Shown one piece after another: positions 5,790-12,390 of a stretch of DNA of 12,390 bases. The DNA is taken from the NCBI GenBank assembly GCA_964384825.1, contig CAYLMM010000065.1, forward strand, positions 1-12,390, in the 5' to 3' direction. Source of the stretch: CAYLMM01 sp964384825. Lineage in GTDB: Bacteria > Krumholzibacteriota > Krumholzibacteriia > LZORAL124-64-63. Position 1 is the stretch's first letter; each line of letters starts with the position of its first letter. The position numbers were made by a program, and so were the translations under genes. Under the pieces are notes generated by a model that was given only the letters and a program-made list of their open reading frames with translations, did no database searches and was not told where the DNA came from.

Positions 5790-7841
5790 TCATTGGCCGG
5801 CGCCGACCGGGGCGGCGCCGATTCTTCCGGCGACCGGCAGCCCCAGCTTCTCGCAGATGGCGGCGATCACCGTGTTCGCGTCGCAGGACTCGATCATCCG
5901 GTCGCCGACCCGGGCGTTGGGGCTGTGGCCGCAGTTCTCGAAGCAGAAGGTCGCGCCGACCTCGACGCTGTCCTGCAGCTGCTGCTCCTCGACCCAGTTC
6001 ATCACCCGGATCAGGATGTCCTGCGATCCGCGCAGATAGCAGTTGGTGCCCACGCAGACCCGCACCGCCAGCCGTTCGGCCTCGTCGTCGCCGCCCACCA
6101 GCGAGATGGCCTCGTCGGCGATGCGGCGGCGGCTGTGATAGCCGGTGTGCAGCAGGGCGTGCGCCTCGGGGCTGCCCGGGCCGTCCAGGTGGCGCTCGTA
6201 GCATTCGGCGACCATGTGGTTGTCCTGGGCCGCGTGCATCTGCAGGGTGCGGTCGGCCTCGTACAGGCCGCGCGCCCGCTCGCTGCGTGTCTCGATTCCG
6301 GTCGGCAGGGGCTGGCCCGCGCCGCCGACGCAGCCGCCGGGGCAGGCCATGACCTCGATCATGTCGTAGTCCGTTTCGCCCGCCAGCACCTTCTCGCACA
6401 GGGCGCGGGTGTTGGCCAGACCGTGGACCACGGCGATGCGCAGGGTCTCGCCGCCCACGGTCACGCTCGCCTCGCGGACGCTCTTCTCGCCGCGGACCTC
6501 GCGGAACTCGAGATCGCCGCCGCGCACTCCGCCCAGGGCCTGGGCCGCGTAGCGCAGCACAGCCTCGCTGACCCCGCCGCTGGCGCCGAAGATGACTCCG
6601 GCGCCGGTCTTGTAGCCCAGCGGCATGTCCAGCGATTCGGCCTCCAGCCGGTTGAAGACCACGCCGTGCTCCTTGATCATCCGCGTCAGCTCCTGGGTGG
6701 TGATCACGTGATCCACATCCGCTCCGGCCGGGCCGGCGAACTCGGGACGCTTCGCTTCGAACTTCTTCGCCGTGCAGGGCATGATCGAAACGACGCGCAG
6801 GTTCTCCGGGGTGACGCCCAGCCGTTCGGGCAGGATCCGCTTGGCCACCGATCCGAACATCTGCTGGGGGGAGCGGCAGGTGCTCAGATGGGGGAGCAGG
6901 TCGGGGAAGAACTGTTCTGCGAACTTGACCCAGGCGGGGCAGCAGGACGTGAACATCGGCAGCGAGCCGCCCTTGCCGCGGCGCTCGAGGAATTCGGTCG
7001 CCTCCTCGATGACGGTCATGTCGGCGGCGAAGGAGGTGTCGTAGACGGCATGAAAACCGATCCGGCGCAGGGCGGCGGCGATCAGGCCGGTGGTGACCGT
7101 GCCGGGCTCCAGGCCGAAGTCCTCGCCCAGGGCGACGCGCACCGCCGGCGCGATCTGGGCGACGACCGTCACGTCGGGATCGTCCAGGTCGCTCCAGACC
7201 GACTCGACCTCGCTGTGCGGGGTGATCGCGCCGGTGGGGCAGACCGTGGCGCAGAGCCCGCAGCCGACGCATTCGACCTCCGACAGCTTCTTGTTGAAGG
7301 CGGGCGCGACCCGGCAGGATGCTCCGCGGTCGACGAAATCGAGGGCGCCGACGCTCTGGATCTCGCGGCAGGCGCGAACGCAGTCGCCGCAAAGGACGCA
7401 GCGGTTGGGGTCGATGACGATCGCCGGCGACGAATCGTCGACCGGCAGGCGGGGCCGGTTCCGCGGATAGCGCACCTCGGTCACGCCGAGGCGGCGGGCC
7501 AGATCCTGCAGCTTGCAGGTGGCGCTCTTGGAGCAGGTCGGGCAGTCGTGGTCGTGGCTGGCCAGCAGCAGTTCCACGCCGATCCGCCGCATCTTGCGGA
7601 TCTCCTCGGTGGTCGTGCGGATGCGCATGCCGGGCTCGGGCTTGGTGGTGCAGGAGGTCACGATGCCGCGGCCCTCGATGTCCACCAGGCAGAGGCGGCA
7701 GGCGCCGAAGACGCTCAGCTCGGAGTGGTAGCAGAAGGAAGGGATGTCGATTCCGGCGTTCCGGCAGAGCTCCAGAACGTTCCGCTCGCCGCGGATGGGG
7801 ATCTCGCGACCGTCGACGAACATGGTCTTGGACTCGGTCAT
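5790..7841 (-). CDS. hydA: Catalytic subunit HydA of bifurcating [FeFe]-hydrogenase
   Basis: A 683-residue catalytic subunit of a trimeric NAD- and ferredoxin-linked hydrogenase (group A3/M3 type). From the N-terminus: a [2Fe-2S] domain (C37, C48, C51, C64); the His-Cys3 cluster (H96, C100, C103, C109); two [4Fe-4S] clusters (C148, C151, C154, C158 and C191, C194, C197, C201); the H-cluster domain with TSCCPAW at 298-304, MPCTAKK at 354-360 and ACPGGCVGGAGQP at 499-511, so the catalytic C300 and ligands C301, C356, C500 and C504 are all present; and a C-terminal thioredoxin-like [2Fe-2S] domain (C596, C601, C633, C637). The last domain is typical of Thermotoga maritima HydA. The usual GGGQP is GAGQP here (A508). 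The ATG at 7841 has GAGGAA just upstream; the open frame runs on to 9161 but that extension overlaps hydB in another frame and is not coding. It lies 38 bases after hydB. Confidence 0.96.
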   Translation of the reverse strand: MTESKTMFVDGREIPIRGERNVLELCRNAGIDIPSFCYHSELSVFGACRLCLVDIEGRGIVTSCTTKPEPGMRIRTTTEEIRKMRRIGVELLLASHDHDCPTCSKSATCKLQDLARRLGVTEVRYPRNRPRLPVDDSSPAIVIDPNRCVLCGDCVRACREIQSVGALDFVDRGASCRVAPAFNKKLSEVECVGCGLCATVCPTGAITPHSEVESVWSDLDDPDVTVVAQIAPAVRVALGEDFGLEPGTVTTGLIAAALRRIGFHAVYDTSFAADMTVIEEATEFLERRGKGGSLPMFTSCCPAWVKFAEQFFPDLLPHLSTCRSPQQMFGSVAKRILPERLGVTPENLRVVSIMPCTAKKFEAKRPEFAGPAGADVDHVITTQELTRMIKEHGVVFNRLEAESLDMPLGYKTGAGVIFGASGGVSEAVLRYAAQALGGVRGGDLEFREVRGEKSVREASVTVGGETLRIAVVHGLANTRALCEKVLAGETDYDMIEVMACPGGCVGGAGQPLPTGIETRSERARGLYEADRTLQMHAAQDNHMVAECYERHLDGPGSPEAHALLHTGYHSRRRIADEAISLVGGDDEAERLAVRVCVGTNCYLRGSQDILIRVMNWVEEQQLQDSVEVGATFCFENCGHSPNARVGDRMIESCDANTVIAAICEKLGLPVAGRIGAAPVGAGQ

Positions 7842-7879
7842 GGGCGTTCCTCGCTTTTTCGCTGCTCCGGTGTTTCGGT

Positions 7880-9805
7880 TCAGAATCCGATGATCGCGTC
7901 GAACTTGCAGGCTTCGGCGCAGGCGCCGCAGCGGATGCAGGCGACCGGATTGATGCGATGCGGCTGTTTCTTCTCGCCGGTGATCGCGCCAACCGGGCAG
8001 CAGCGGGCGCAAACGGTGCAGCCGCGGCATTTCTCCGGATCGATCTCGGGAACGGCCAGGGCCTTGCAACGGCCGGCCGGACAGCGTTTCTGGATCACGT
8101 GGGCCTCGTACTCGGGCCGGAAATAGCGCAGGGTCGACAGCACCGGATTGGGCGCCGTCTTGCCCAGGCCGCAGAGCGAGCCCTTCTTCACGGCCAGGGC
8201 CAGCTCCTCGAGCCGGTCGAGGGTGTCCATGGTCGCCTTGCCCTCGCAGATGTCGTCGAGCATGGCCAGCATCTGGCGGGTGCCCTCGCGGCAGAGGACG
8301 CACTTGCCGCAGGACTCGTTCTGGGCGAACTCCATGAAGAAGCGGGCCATCTGGACGACGCAGGTCGTCTGGTTCATGACCACCAGCCCGCCCGAGCCCA
8401 CCATCGCGCCGACTCCCGACAGGCTGTCGAAATCCAGCGGCATATCGAGATGCTCGCCGACCAGGCAGCCGCCCGAGGGCCCGCCGATCTGCACCAGCTT
8501 GAACGATTCCTCGGTGATCTCGCCCTTGTCGTCGGTCACCCCGCCGCCGATCTGGTAGACGACCTCGCGCAGGGTGGTGCCGAAGGGGACCTCGATCAGC
8601 CCGGTGTTGGCCACGTGGCCGGTCAGGGCGAAGGTCTTGGTGCCGGGCGAGTTGCCGGTGCCGATGCCGCGGAAGTCGTCGGCGCCGTGGAGCAGGATCA
8701 ACGGCGCCGAGGCCAGGGTCTCGACGTTGTTGATGACCGTCGGCTTGCCGCCGAGGCCGCATTCCGAAGGGAAGGGCGGCTTGGGCATCGGCATGCCGCG
8801 GCGGCCCATGATCGAGGCCATCAGGGCGGTCTCCTCGCCGCAGACGAAGGCGCCGGCGCCTTCCATCACCTCGAGGGAGAAACGGCGGCCGGTGCCGAAG
8901 ACGTCCTCGCCCAGCAGGCCCAGCTTCTCGGCGTCGGCCACGGCCTTGCGCATGCGGCCGACCGCCAGGGGATACTCGGCGCGGACGTAGACGTAGCCGG
9001 CGTCGGCGTCGACGGCCCTGGCCGCGATGAGCATGCCCTCGACGACGCTGTGGGGATTGCCCTCCATGACCGAGCGGTCCATGAACGCGCCGGGATCGCC
9101 CTCGTCGCCGTTGCAGACCACGAACTTGCCGGGGCCGGGCTGCTGCAGGGTCAGCCGCCACTTGCGGCCGGTGGGGAAGCCGCCGCCGCCGCGGCCGCGC
9201 AGGCCGCTCGATTCGATCTCGTCGCAGACGCCCTCGGCCGACATCGCGGTCCAGGCCTTGCGGGCGGCCTTGTAGCCGTCGCGGGCGATGTACTCGCGGA
9301 CGTCCTCGGGGTCGAGATGCCCGCAGGCGGCCAGCACGTGCCGTTGCTGGCGCTTGTAGAAGGGGATCTCGTCGGGGCCGTGGCAGTGGCGGCCGGTCGT
9401 GGGGTCGACGTACAGCAGCCGCTCGATCGCCCGGTCCGCGATCAGCGTCTCGGCCACGATCTCCTCGGCGTCCTCTGGCTTGACCTTCACGTACAGCAGC
9501 CCGTCGGGCTCGATCGCCAGCAACGGTCCCATCTGGCAGAAGCCCTGGCAGCCGCTGTGCGAGAGGTGCAGATGCTCGCCGCCGTCGTCGCCGGAATCGT
9601 GGTCCTTCAACTCGACCTCGAGATCCAGTCCGGCCGCGGCGACGGCCTCGACCAGCGCCGCGTGGACCTTCAGGGCCCCGTTGGCGATGCAGCCGGTGCC
9701 GGCGCAGAGGATGATCCGGCGGGTGGTCCGCTCGGCGCGCCGCTTGTAGGCGGCCGCGATGCCCTCGAGCGTGGGGATCGTCGCGGTCTCGATGATGGTG
9801 CTCAT
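7880..9805 (-). CDS. hydB: HydB, NuoF-like NAD/FMN subunit of the hydrogenase
   Basis: A 641-residue flavoprotein subunit, the likely site of electron bifurcation, where NAD(H) meets FMN. Residues about 30-120 are a thioredoxin-like [2Fe-2S] domain (C34, C39, C86, C90). The NuoF core follows: GLRGRGGGGFPTGRKW at 200-215 for nucleotide binding, CNGDEGDPGAF at 230-240 for FMN, and a [4Fe-4S] cluster from ESCGKCVLC (C499, C502, C505) plus C545. A C-terminal ferredoxin-like part adds two [4Fe-4S] clusters (C593, C596, C599, C603 and C623, C626, C629, C633), which complex I NuoF lacks but HydB-type subunits have. C575 and C580 (CPAGRC) are two more cysteines before it. The ATG at 9805 is preceded by AAGGAGGG, a near-perfect ribosome-binding site, and overlaps the end of hydC by four bases, so expression is coupled. 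Confidence 0.96.
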   Translation of the reverse strand: MSTIIETATIPTLEGIAAAYKRRAERTTRRIILCAGTGCIANGALKVHAALVEAVAAAGLDLEVELKDHDSGDDGGEHLHLSHSGCQGFCQMGPLLAIEPDGLLYVKVKPEDAEEIVAETLIADRAIERLLYVDPTTGRHCHGPDEIPFYKRQQRHVLAACGHLDPEDVREYIARDGYKAARKAWTAMSAEGVCDEIESSGLRGRGGGGFPTGRKWRLTLQQPGPGKFVVCNGDEGDPGAFMDRSVMEGNPHSVVEGMLIAARAVDADAGYVYVRAEYPLAVGRMRKAVADAEKLGLLGEDVFGTGRRFSLEVMEGAGAFVCGEETALMASIMGRRGMPMPKPPFPSECGLGGKPTVINNVETLASAPLILLHGADDFRGIGTGNSPGTKTFALTGHVANTGLIEVPFGTTLREVVYQIGGGVTDDKGEITEESFKLVQIGGPSGGCLVGEHLDMPLDFDSLSGVGAMVGSGGLVVMNQTTCVVQMARFFMEFAQNESCGKCVLCREGTRQMLAMLDDICEGKATMDTLDRLEELALAVKKGSLCGLGKTAPNPVLSTLRYFRPEYEAHVIQKRCPAGRCKALAVPEIDPEKCRGCTVCARCCPVGAITGEKKQPHRINPVACIRCGACAEACKFDAIIGF

Positions 9806-10311
9806 GCCCGGCCCTCCTTCTCGCAGATCTCGTCCACCAGGGCCACGGCCGCGTCGGGATCCATCAGGCCGTGCACCTCGTCGTTGATCACGATCGCCGG
9901 CGCGAGGCCGCAGGCCCCGAGGCAGGATACCGTCTCGACGGTGAACATCATGTCGTCGGTGGTCTTCTTCTCGGCGGTCAGTTCCAGCCGCTTGCGCAGC
10001 GCGTCGAGGATGGCGCGCGAGCCGCGGACGTTGCAGGCGGTCCCGTCGCAGAGGCGGATCACGTACTTGCCCTTCGGCGCGAGCGTGAAGTGGGCGTAGA
10101 AGGTCGCCACGCCGTAGACGTGGGCCGGCGGCAGCCCGAGCGAGGTGGCGATGAACGACAACACCCTTTCCGGCAGATAGCGGTATTCCTCCTGCACCGC
10201 CTGCAGGATCGGGATCAGCCTGTTGGGATCTCGGTCGTGACGATCGATGATCTCGCAGACGCTCTGGAACTGGCGGGTCCGTTCGGCGGTGGCCGTAGTG
10301 GCGGCGGTCAT
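9802..10311 (-). CDS. hydC: HydC, NuoE-like [2Fe-2S] subunit of the hydrogenase
   Basis: A 169-residue thioredoxin-like [2Fe-2S] protein of the NuoE family, the smallest subunit of HydABC, carrying electrons alongside the FMN subunit. The four cluster ligands are C88 and C93 (CDGTACNVRGS) and C130 and C134 (CLGACGLAP). The N-terminal helical half, with VYGVATFYAHF at 65-75, is the usual NuoE lead-in, and the length is normal. The ATG at 10311 has GGGAGA about 8 bases upstream. It is the first structural gene after rex, 70 bases downstream of its stop, and shares an ATGA overlap with hydB. The near-stoichiometric coupling fits a complex in which HydB and HydC bind each other. Confidence 0.95.
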   Translation of the reverse strand: MTAATTATAERTRQFQSVCEIIDRHDRDPNRLIPILQAVQEEYRYLPERVLSFIATSLGLPPAHVYGVATFYAHFTLAPKGKYVIRLCDGTACNVRGSRAILDALRKRLELTAEKKTTDDMMFTVETVSCLGACGLAPAIVINDEVHGLMDPDAAVALVDEICEKEGRA

Positions 10312-10343
10312 GTCTATCGGTCTCCCGTTGGTGGTCCAGGCCG

Positions 10344-10362
10344 GCGGAGCCCCCGACTCCGC
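10344..10362 (-). ncRNA. Hairpin in the rex-hydC intergenic RNA
   Basis: In the minus-strand transcript, GCGGAG and CTCCGC form a perfect 6-base-pair stem with a 7-base loop (TCGGGGG). It can be lengthened by GGC/GCC pairs across a 2-base bulge. It is the only notable structure in the 70-base gap. No U-tract follows, so it is not a classical terminator; it could be an RNA processing or stabilising element that lets hydC run at a different level from rex, or chance in GC-rich DNA. Confidence 0.35.
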
Positions 10363-10381
10363 GCCGTTGTCCGAATCGTCT

Positions 10382-11020
10382 CTAGATTCCGATCGCCTTC
10401 AGCCTGGAGGACAGGGCGGCCAGGCTCGATCGCAGGTCCACGTTCTCGACCACGATCTGCGGCGGCGCGTCCAGCCGCGTCGGCGAGAAGTTCCAGACGG
10501 CCTTCACGCCGGCCAGGATCAGCTGGTTGCAGACCTCCTGGGCGGGCTCCGCGGGCGTTGTGATGATGCCGATGTGCACATGCATCCGCAGGGCGAGATC
10601 GCTCAGGGCCTCCATGTCCAGAACCTCGCGGCCGTGGATGACCGTTCCGATCTTGGCCGGATCCTTGTCGAAGGCGGCCACGATGCGGATGCCGGGATTC
10701 TGGGTCTCGTCGAAGCCGAGCAGGGCGGTCCCCATGTGCCCCGCGCCGACCAGGAAGGCGTCGGTCGTGTTCTTCCAGCCCAGGAACTCCTCGATCGCGT
10801 CGATCAGCGCCTCGACCGGATAGCCGATCCGGGGCTGGCCGCTGATGCCGGTGATGGCCAGATCCTTGCGGACCTGGGTGGAGTCCAATCCCAGATCGCG
10901 GGCGATGTGCGGGCACGAGATGTACTCGCGCTCCCGGGCCCGCATCTCCTGCAGCAGCCTCAGATACAGGGGCAGCCGCTTGACCGAGGGCAGCGGGGGC
11001 GGGGTGTCGGGCTTGCTCAT
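10382..11020 (-). CDS. rex: Redox-sensing transcriptional repressor Rex
   Basis: A 212-residue dimeric DNA-binding repressor that senses NADH/NAD+: NADH binding releases it from DNA and opens fermentative and hydrogenase genes. Residues about 12-80 are the winged-helix domain, with the recognition part LGLDSTQVRKDL at 43-54. The Rossmann fold follows, with the dinucleotide motif GAGHMG at 92-97 and the acidic residue D118 (AAFDKDP) at the end of the second strand, fitting NAD(H). Length is normal for the family. I choose the ATG at 11020 over an in-frame ATG at 11047, because AAGGAG (11027-11032) sits 6 bases before the former, while the latter has no good ribosome-binding site. It is the first gene of the operon, so it probably controls both itself and the hydrogenase, although I see no classical Rex operator in the promoter. 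Confidence 0.94.
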   Translation of the reverse strand: MSKPDTPPPLPSVKRLPLYLRLLQEMRAREREYISCPHIARDLGLDSTQVRKDLAITGISGQPRIGYPVEALIDAIEEFLGWKNTTDAFLVGAGHMGTALLGFDETQNPGIRIVAAFDKDPAKIGTVIHGREVLDMEALSDLALRMHVHIGIITTPAEPAQEVCNQLILAGVKAVWNFSPTRLDAPPQIVVENVDLRSSLAALSSRLKAIGI

Positions 11021-11026
11021 GGCGCG

Positions 11027-11032
11027 CTCCTT
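11027..11032 (-). promoter_or_regulatory. Ribosome-binding site deciding the rex start
   Basis: The minus strand reads AAGGAG, 6 bases before the ATG at 11020. It supports a 212-residue Rex and argues against the in-frame ATG at 11047, which would add nine residues. Confidence 0.8.
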
Positions 11033-11033
11033 G

Positions 11034-11095
11034 AAGGAATTTTCCATGATTAAAGCAATCTTTCTCGATAACTAATTCTCTATATAAAATTCCTT
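11034..11095. repeat. 10-bp inverted repeat bracketing the rex transcription start
   Basis: The plus strand reads AAGGAATTTT at 11034-11043 and its exact reverse complement AAAATTCCTT at 11086-11095, with 42 bases between. The distal arm lies in the -35/-10 spacer of the rex promoter and touches the -10 box; the proximal arm lies in the 5' leader just before the ribosome-binding site. The predicted start of transcription falls between the arms, so this is not an RNA hairpin. It may be a pair of operator half-sites or chance in an AT-rich island. Confidence 0.45.
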
Positions 11096-11109
11096 ATTGC
11101 CCCCGTCAA
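11081..11109 (-). promoter_or_regulatory. Sigma-70-like promoter of the rex-hydCBA-hydS-phosphatase operon
   Basis: On the minus strand TTGACG (11109-11104) and TATATA (11086-11081) are separated by exactly 17 bases; each box matches five of six consensus bases. Transcription would start near 11074, leaving a leader of about 55 bases before the rex ATG. The boxes lie in a sharply AT-rich island, roughly 11040-11120, inside a GC-rich contig. An alternative -10 box TATAGA is two bases further on. Confidence 0.7.
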
Positions 11110-11155
11110 ATCTTTTTTCTCACTTCAGACCGGATGGTGGGGCATATTGGGGGGC

Positions 11156-11161
11156 GGAGGT
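11156..11161 (+). promoter_or_regulatory. Ribosome-binding site deciding the methyltransferase start
   Basis: GGAGGT is 7 bases before the ATG at 11169. It supports that start over an in-frame start codon at 11097, which lies inside the rex promoter and would add 24 residues that do not resemble the family. Confidence 0.8.
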
Positions 11162-11168
11162 CGAATCG

Positions 11169-12308
11169 ATGGAATACAGAGAACACGGCGCCTACTTCGC
11201 CCAGACCCCGCCGGGGCTGGAAAAGGCGGCCGCCGAGGAATTGCAGGAGCTCGGAGCGGACAACGTCCGTCCCGGATACATGGGCGTATCGTTCACCGCG
11301 GACAAGGCGATGCTCTACCGCGTCAACCTGCGGAGCCGCCTCTGCACCCACGTGCTGGCGCCTTTGCTGACCTTCGCCTGCCATTCCGACAAATACCTGC
11401 ACCGCACCGCCATGCAGCAGATCGACTGGTCGCGGCTGATGAAGGTCGACGGCTCGCTGGCGATCGCGGCGAACGTCTCGCAGAGCAACATCCGCCATTC
11501 CCAGTTCGCGGCCCAGCGGCTGAAGGACGCGATCTGCGACCAGTTCCGCGAGCGCACCGGCCGCCGGCCGAACGTCGACCGCCGCGATCCGGACCTGCAG
11601 CTCAACCTGAAGATCCACCGCAACCGGGCGGTGATCAGCGTCGACACCTCGGGCGGATCGCTGCACCGGCGCGGCTACCGCGTCGAAAGCGTGGCCGCCC
11701 CGCTGCAGGAGACCGTCGCCGCGGGGATCATCCGCCTCAGCGGCTGGACCGGCCTGACGCCGCTCTACGATCCGATGTGCGGCTCGGGCACCCTGCTGGC
11801 CGAGGCCTGGATGGTGGCGGCCGGGCTGCCGCCGGCGATGCTGCGCGAGCGCTTCGGTTTCCGGAACCTGCCCGATTTCGACGCCGGCCTGTGGGAAGCC
11901 GAGAAGAATGCGGCCCGCGCCGGCAAGAGGCACGTGCCGGCGGGGCTGGTGGCCGGCTCGGACATCGACCGCGAGGCCGTGGCCGCGTCGGTCGCGAACC
12001 TGGGACGGCTGCCCGGCGGCCGCAGCATCAAGGTCGCGCGGCGCGACTTCCGCCAGCTCGAGGGCTTGCCCGATGCGACCATCGTCTGCAATCCTCCCTA
12101 CGGCCAGCGCCTGGGGAAAAGGGAGGCGGTCGGCGAGCTGTACCGCGACCTGGGGAATTTCCTGAAGCGCAAGTGCGAGGGCGCGACGGCCTGGATCCTC
12201 TGCGGCGACAAGGAACTGGTGGGGCATCTGGGGCTGAAGCCTCAGAAACGGATTCCGTTCTTCAACGGCGGGATCGAGTGTCGGTTGGTTCGGGTTGATG
12301 TTTACTAG
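11169..12308 (+). CDS. rlmL: RlmL-type THUMP-domain 23S rRNA (guanine-N2) methyltransferase
   Basis: A 379-residue stand-alone RNA methyltransferase of the COG0116 family (RlmL N-terminal half, Bacillus YpsC), expected to methylate a guanine of 23S rRNA at N2 using S-adenosylmethionine. The start YFAQTPPGLEKAAAEEL matches the family's usual N-terminus. Residues about 50-165 cover the THUMP RNA-binding region. The methyltransferase domain has the SAM-binding motif DPMCGSGT at 201-208, the acidic loop GSDID at 263-267 and the catalytic NPPYG at 308-312. Length agrees with single-domain members, whereas the gamma-proteobacterial protein carries an additional RlmK domain. It is divergent from rex and shares the AT-rich intergenic region with it; I see no convincing promoter of its own. 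The exact modified base is inferred from the family. Confidence 0.9.
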   Translation: MEYREHGAYFAQTPPGLEKAAAEELQELGADNVRPGYMGVSFTADKAMLYRVNLRSRLCTHVLAPLLTFACHSDKYLHRTAMQQIDWSRLMKVDGSLAIAANVSQSNIRHSQFAAQRLKDAICDQFRERTGRRPNVDRRDPDLQLNLKIHRNRAVISVDTSGGSLHRRGYRVESVAAPLQETVAAGIIRLSGWTGLTPLYDPMCGSGTLLAEAWMVAAGLPPAMLRERFGFRNLPDFDAGLWEAEKNAARAGKRHVPAGLVAGSDIDREAVAASVANLGRLPGGRSIKVARRDFRQLEGLPDATIVCNPPYGQRLGKREAVGELYRDLGNFLKRKCEGATAWILCGDKELVGHLGLKPQKRIPFFNGGIECRLVRVDVY

Positions 12309-12330
12309 GGGGGCTTCGGCGGGCCGCTCC

Positions 12331-12390
12331 GCGCATATGGGCCCTCCCTCGACTTAGTTGTGCGCGATGCGCTCGGGGGGGCGCATATGG
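12331..12390. repeat. Direct repeat GCGCATATGG at the contig end
   Basis: GCGCATATGG occurs at 12331-12340 and again at 12381-12390, exactly 50 bases apart; the second copy is the last ten bases of the window. The 82 bases after the methyltransferase stop are otherwise non-coding, with G-runs and short palindromes (CATATG, GCGC-GAT-GCGC). A contig ending exactly in a repeat suggests a repeated element that broke the assembly. Confidence 0.5.

Noticed and set aside
7842..9161. N-terminal extension of hydA, giving a 1123-residue protein
   Set aside because: The extra part overlaps hydB in another frame and is low-complexity; the ATG at 7841 has a good ribosome-binding site and begins the expected [2Fe-2S] domain.
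3704..10099. Very long plus-strand open frames of about 700 to 900 codons (3704-6352, 5424-8126, 7958-10099)
   Set aside because: They lie antisense to genes with unmistakable cofactor motifs, have Arg/Gly/Ala/Pro-rich composition without domains, and arise because stop codons are rare in GC-rich antisense frames.
11041..11120. Horizontally acquired AT-rich island
   Set aside because: The AT-rich stretch is only about 80 bases and coincides with promoter elements between divergent genes, which explains it.

Overview
The window is one high-GC bacterial contig and probably spans the whole assembled piece. It opens with 53 G bases, which look like a sequencing artefact, and closes on a short direct repeat. 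There is no rRNA, tRNA, transposase, CRISPR array or phage gene. The gene content points to an anaerobic or facultatively anaerobic fermentative/H2-metabolising bacterium: a redox repressor Rex, a trimeric electron-bifurcating [FeFe]-hydrogenase, and a second PAS-linked [FeFe]-hydrogenase of the sensory type. The phylum cannot be fixed from the sequence alone.

Layout. Positions 127-2810 hold four plus-strand genes: a metallo-beta-lactamase-fold hydrolase; then a tightly packed set of a small membrane protein, a Nim-like flavin/PNPOx domain fused to a GNAT acetyltransferase, and a membrane-anchored protein of unknown function. Positions 2866-11020 hold a six-gene minus-strand operon, read from right to left: rex, hydC (NuoE-like), hydB (NuoF-like), hydA (catalytic [FeFe]-hydrogenase), a PAS-containing sensory hydrogenase (HydS/HsfB type), and a SpoIIE/PP2C-type phosphatase with an extra C-terminal domain. 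Spacings inside it range from a 4-base overlap to 70 bases. A strong sigma-70-like promoter lies in an AT-rich island at 11040-11120, upstream of rex. Divergent from it, 11169-12308 encodes an RlmL-type THUMP-domain rRNA methyltransferase.

How the operon probably works. HydABC couples NADH and reduced ferredoxin to H2 by flavin-based electron confurcation/bifurcation. Rex adjusts expression to the NADH/NAD+ ratio. HydS keeps the H-cluster cysteines but lacks the proton-relay cysteine and two active-site methionines, as expected for a poor catalyst used as an H2 or redox sensor. Its iron-sulfur, PAS and helical parts could pass the signal to the adjacent phosphatase. The target of the phosphatase is not in the window, and the hydrogenase maturases HydE, HydF and HydG are also absent. 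This overall architecture is known in anaerobes. The least-described parts are the phosphatase C-terminal domain and the signalling path from HydS to it.

No stretch longer than 300 bases lacks a gene. Many very long antisense open frames exist because of the GC content; I treat them as shadows.
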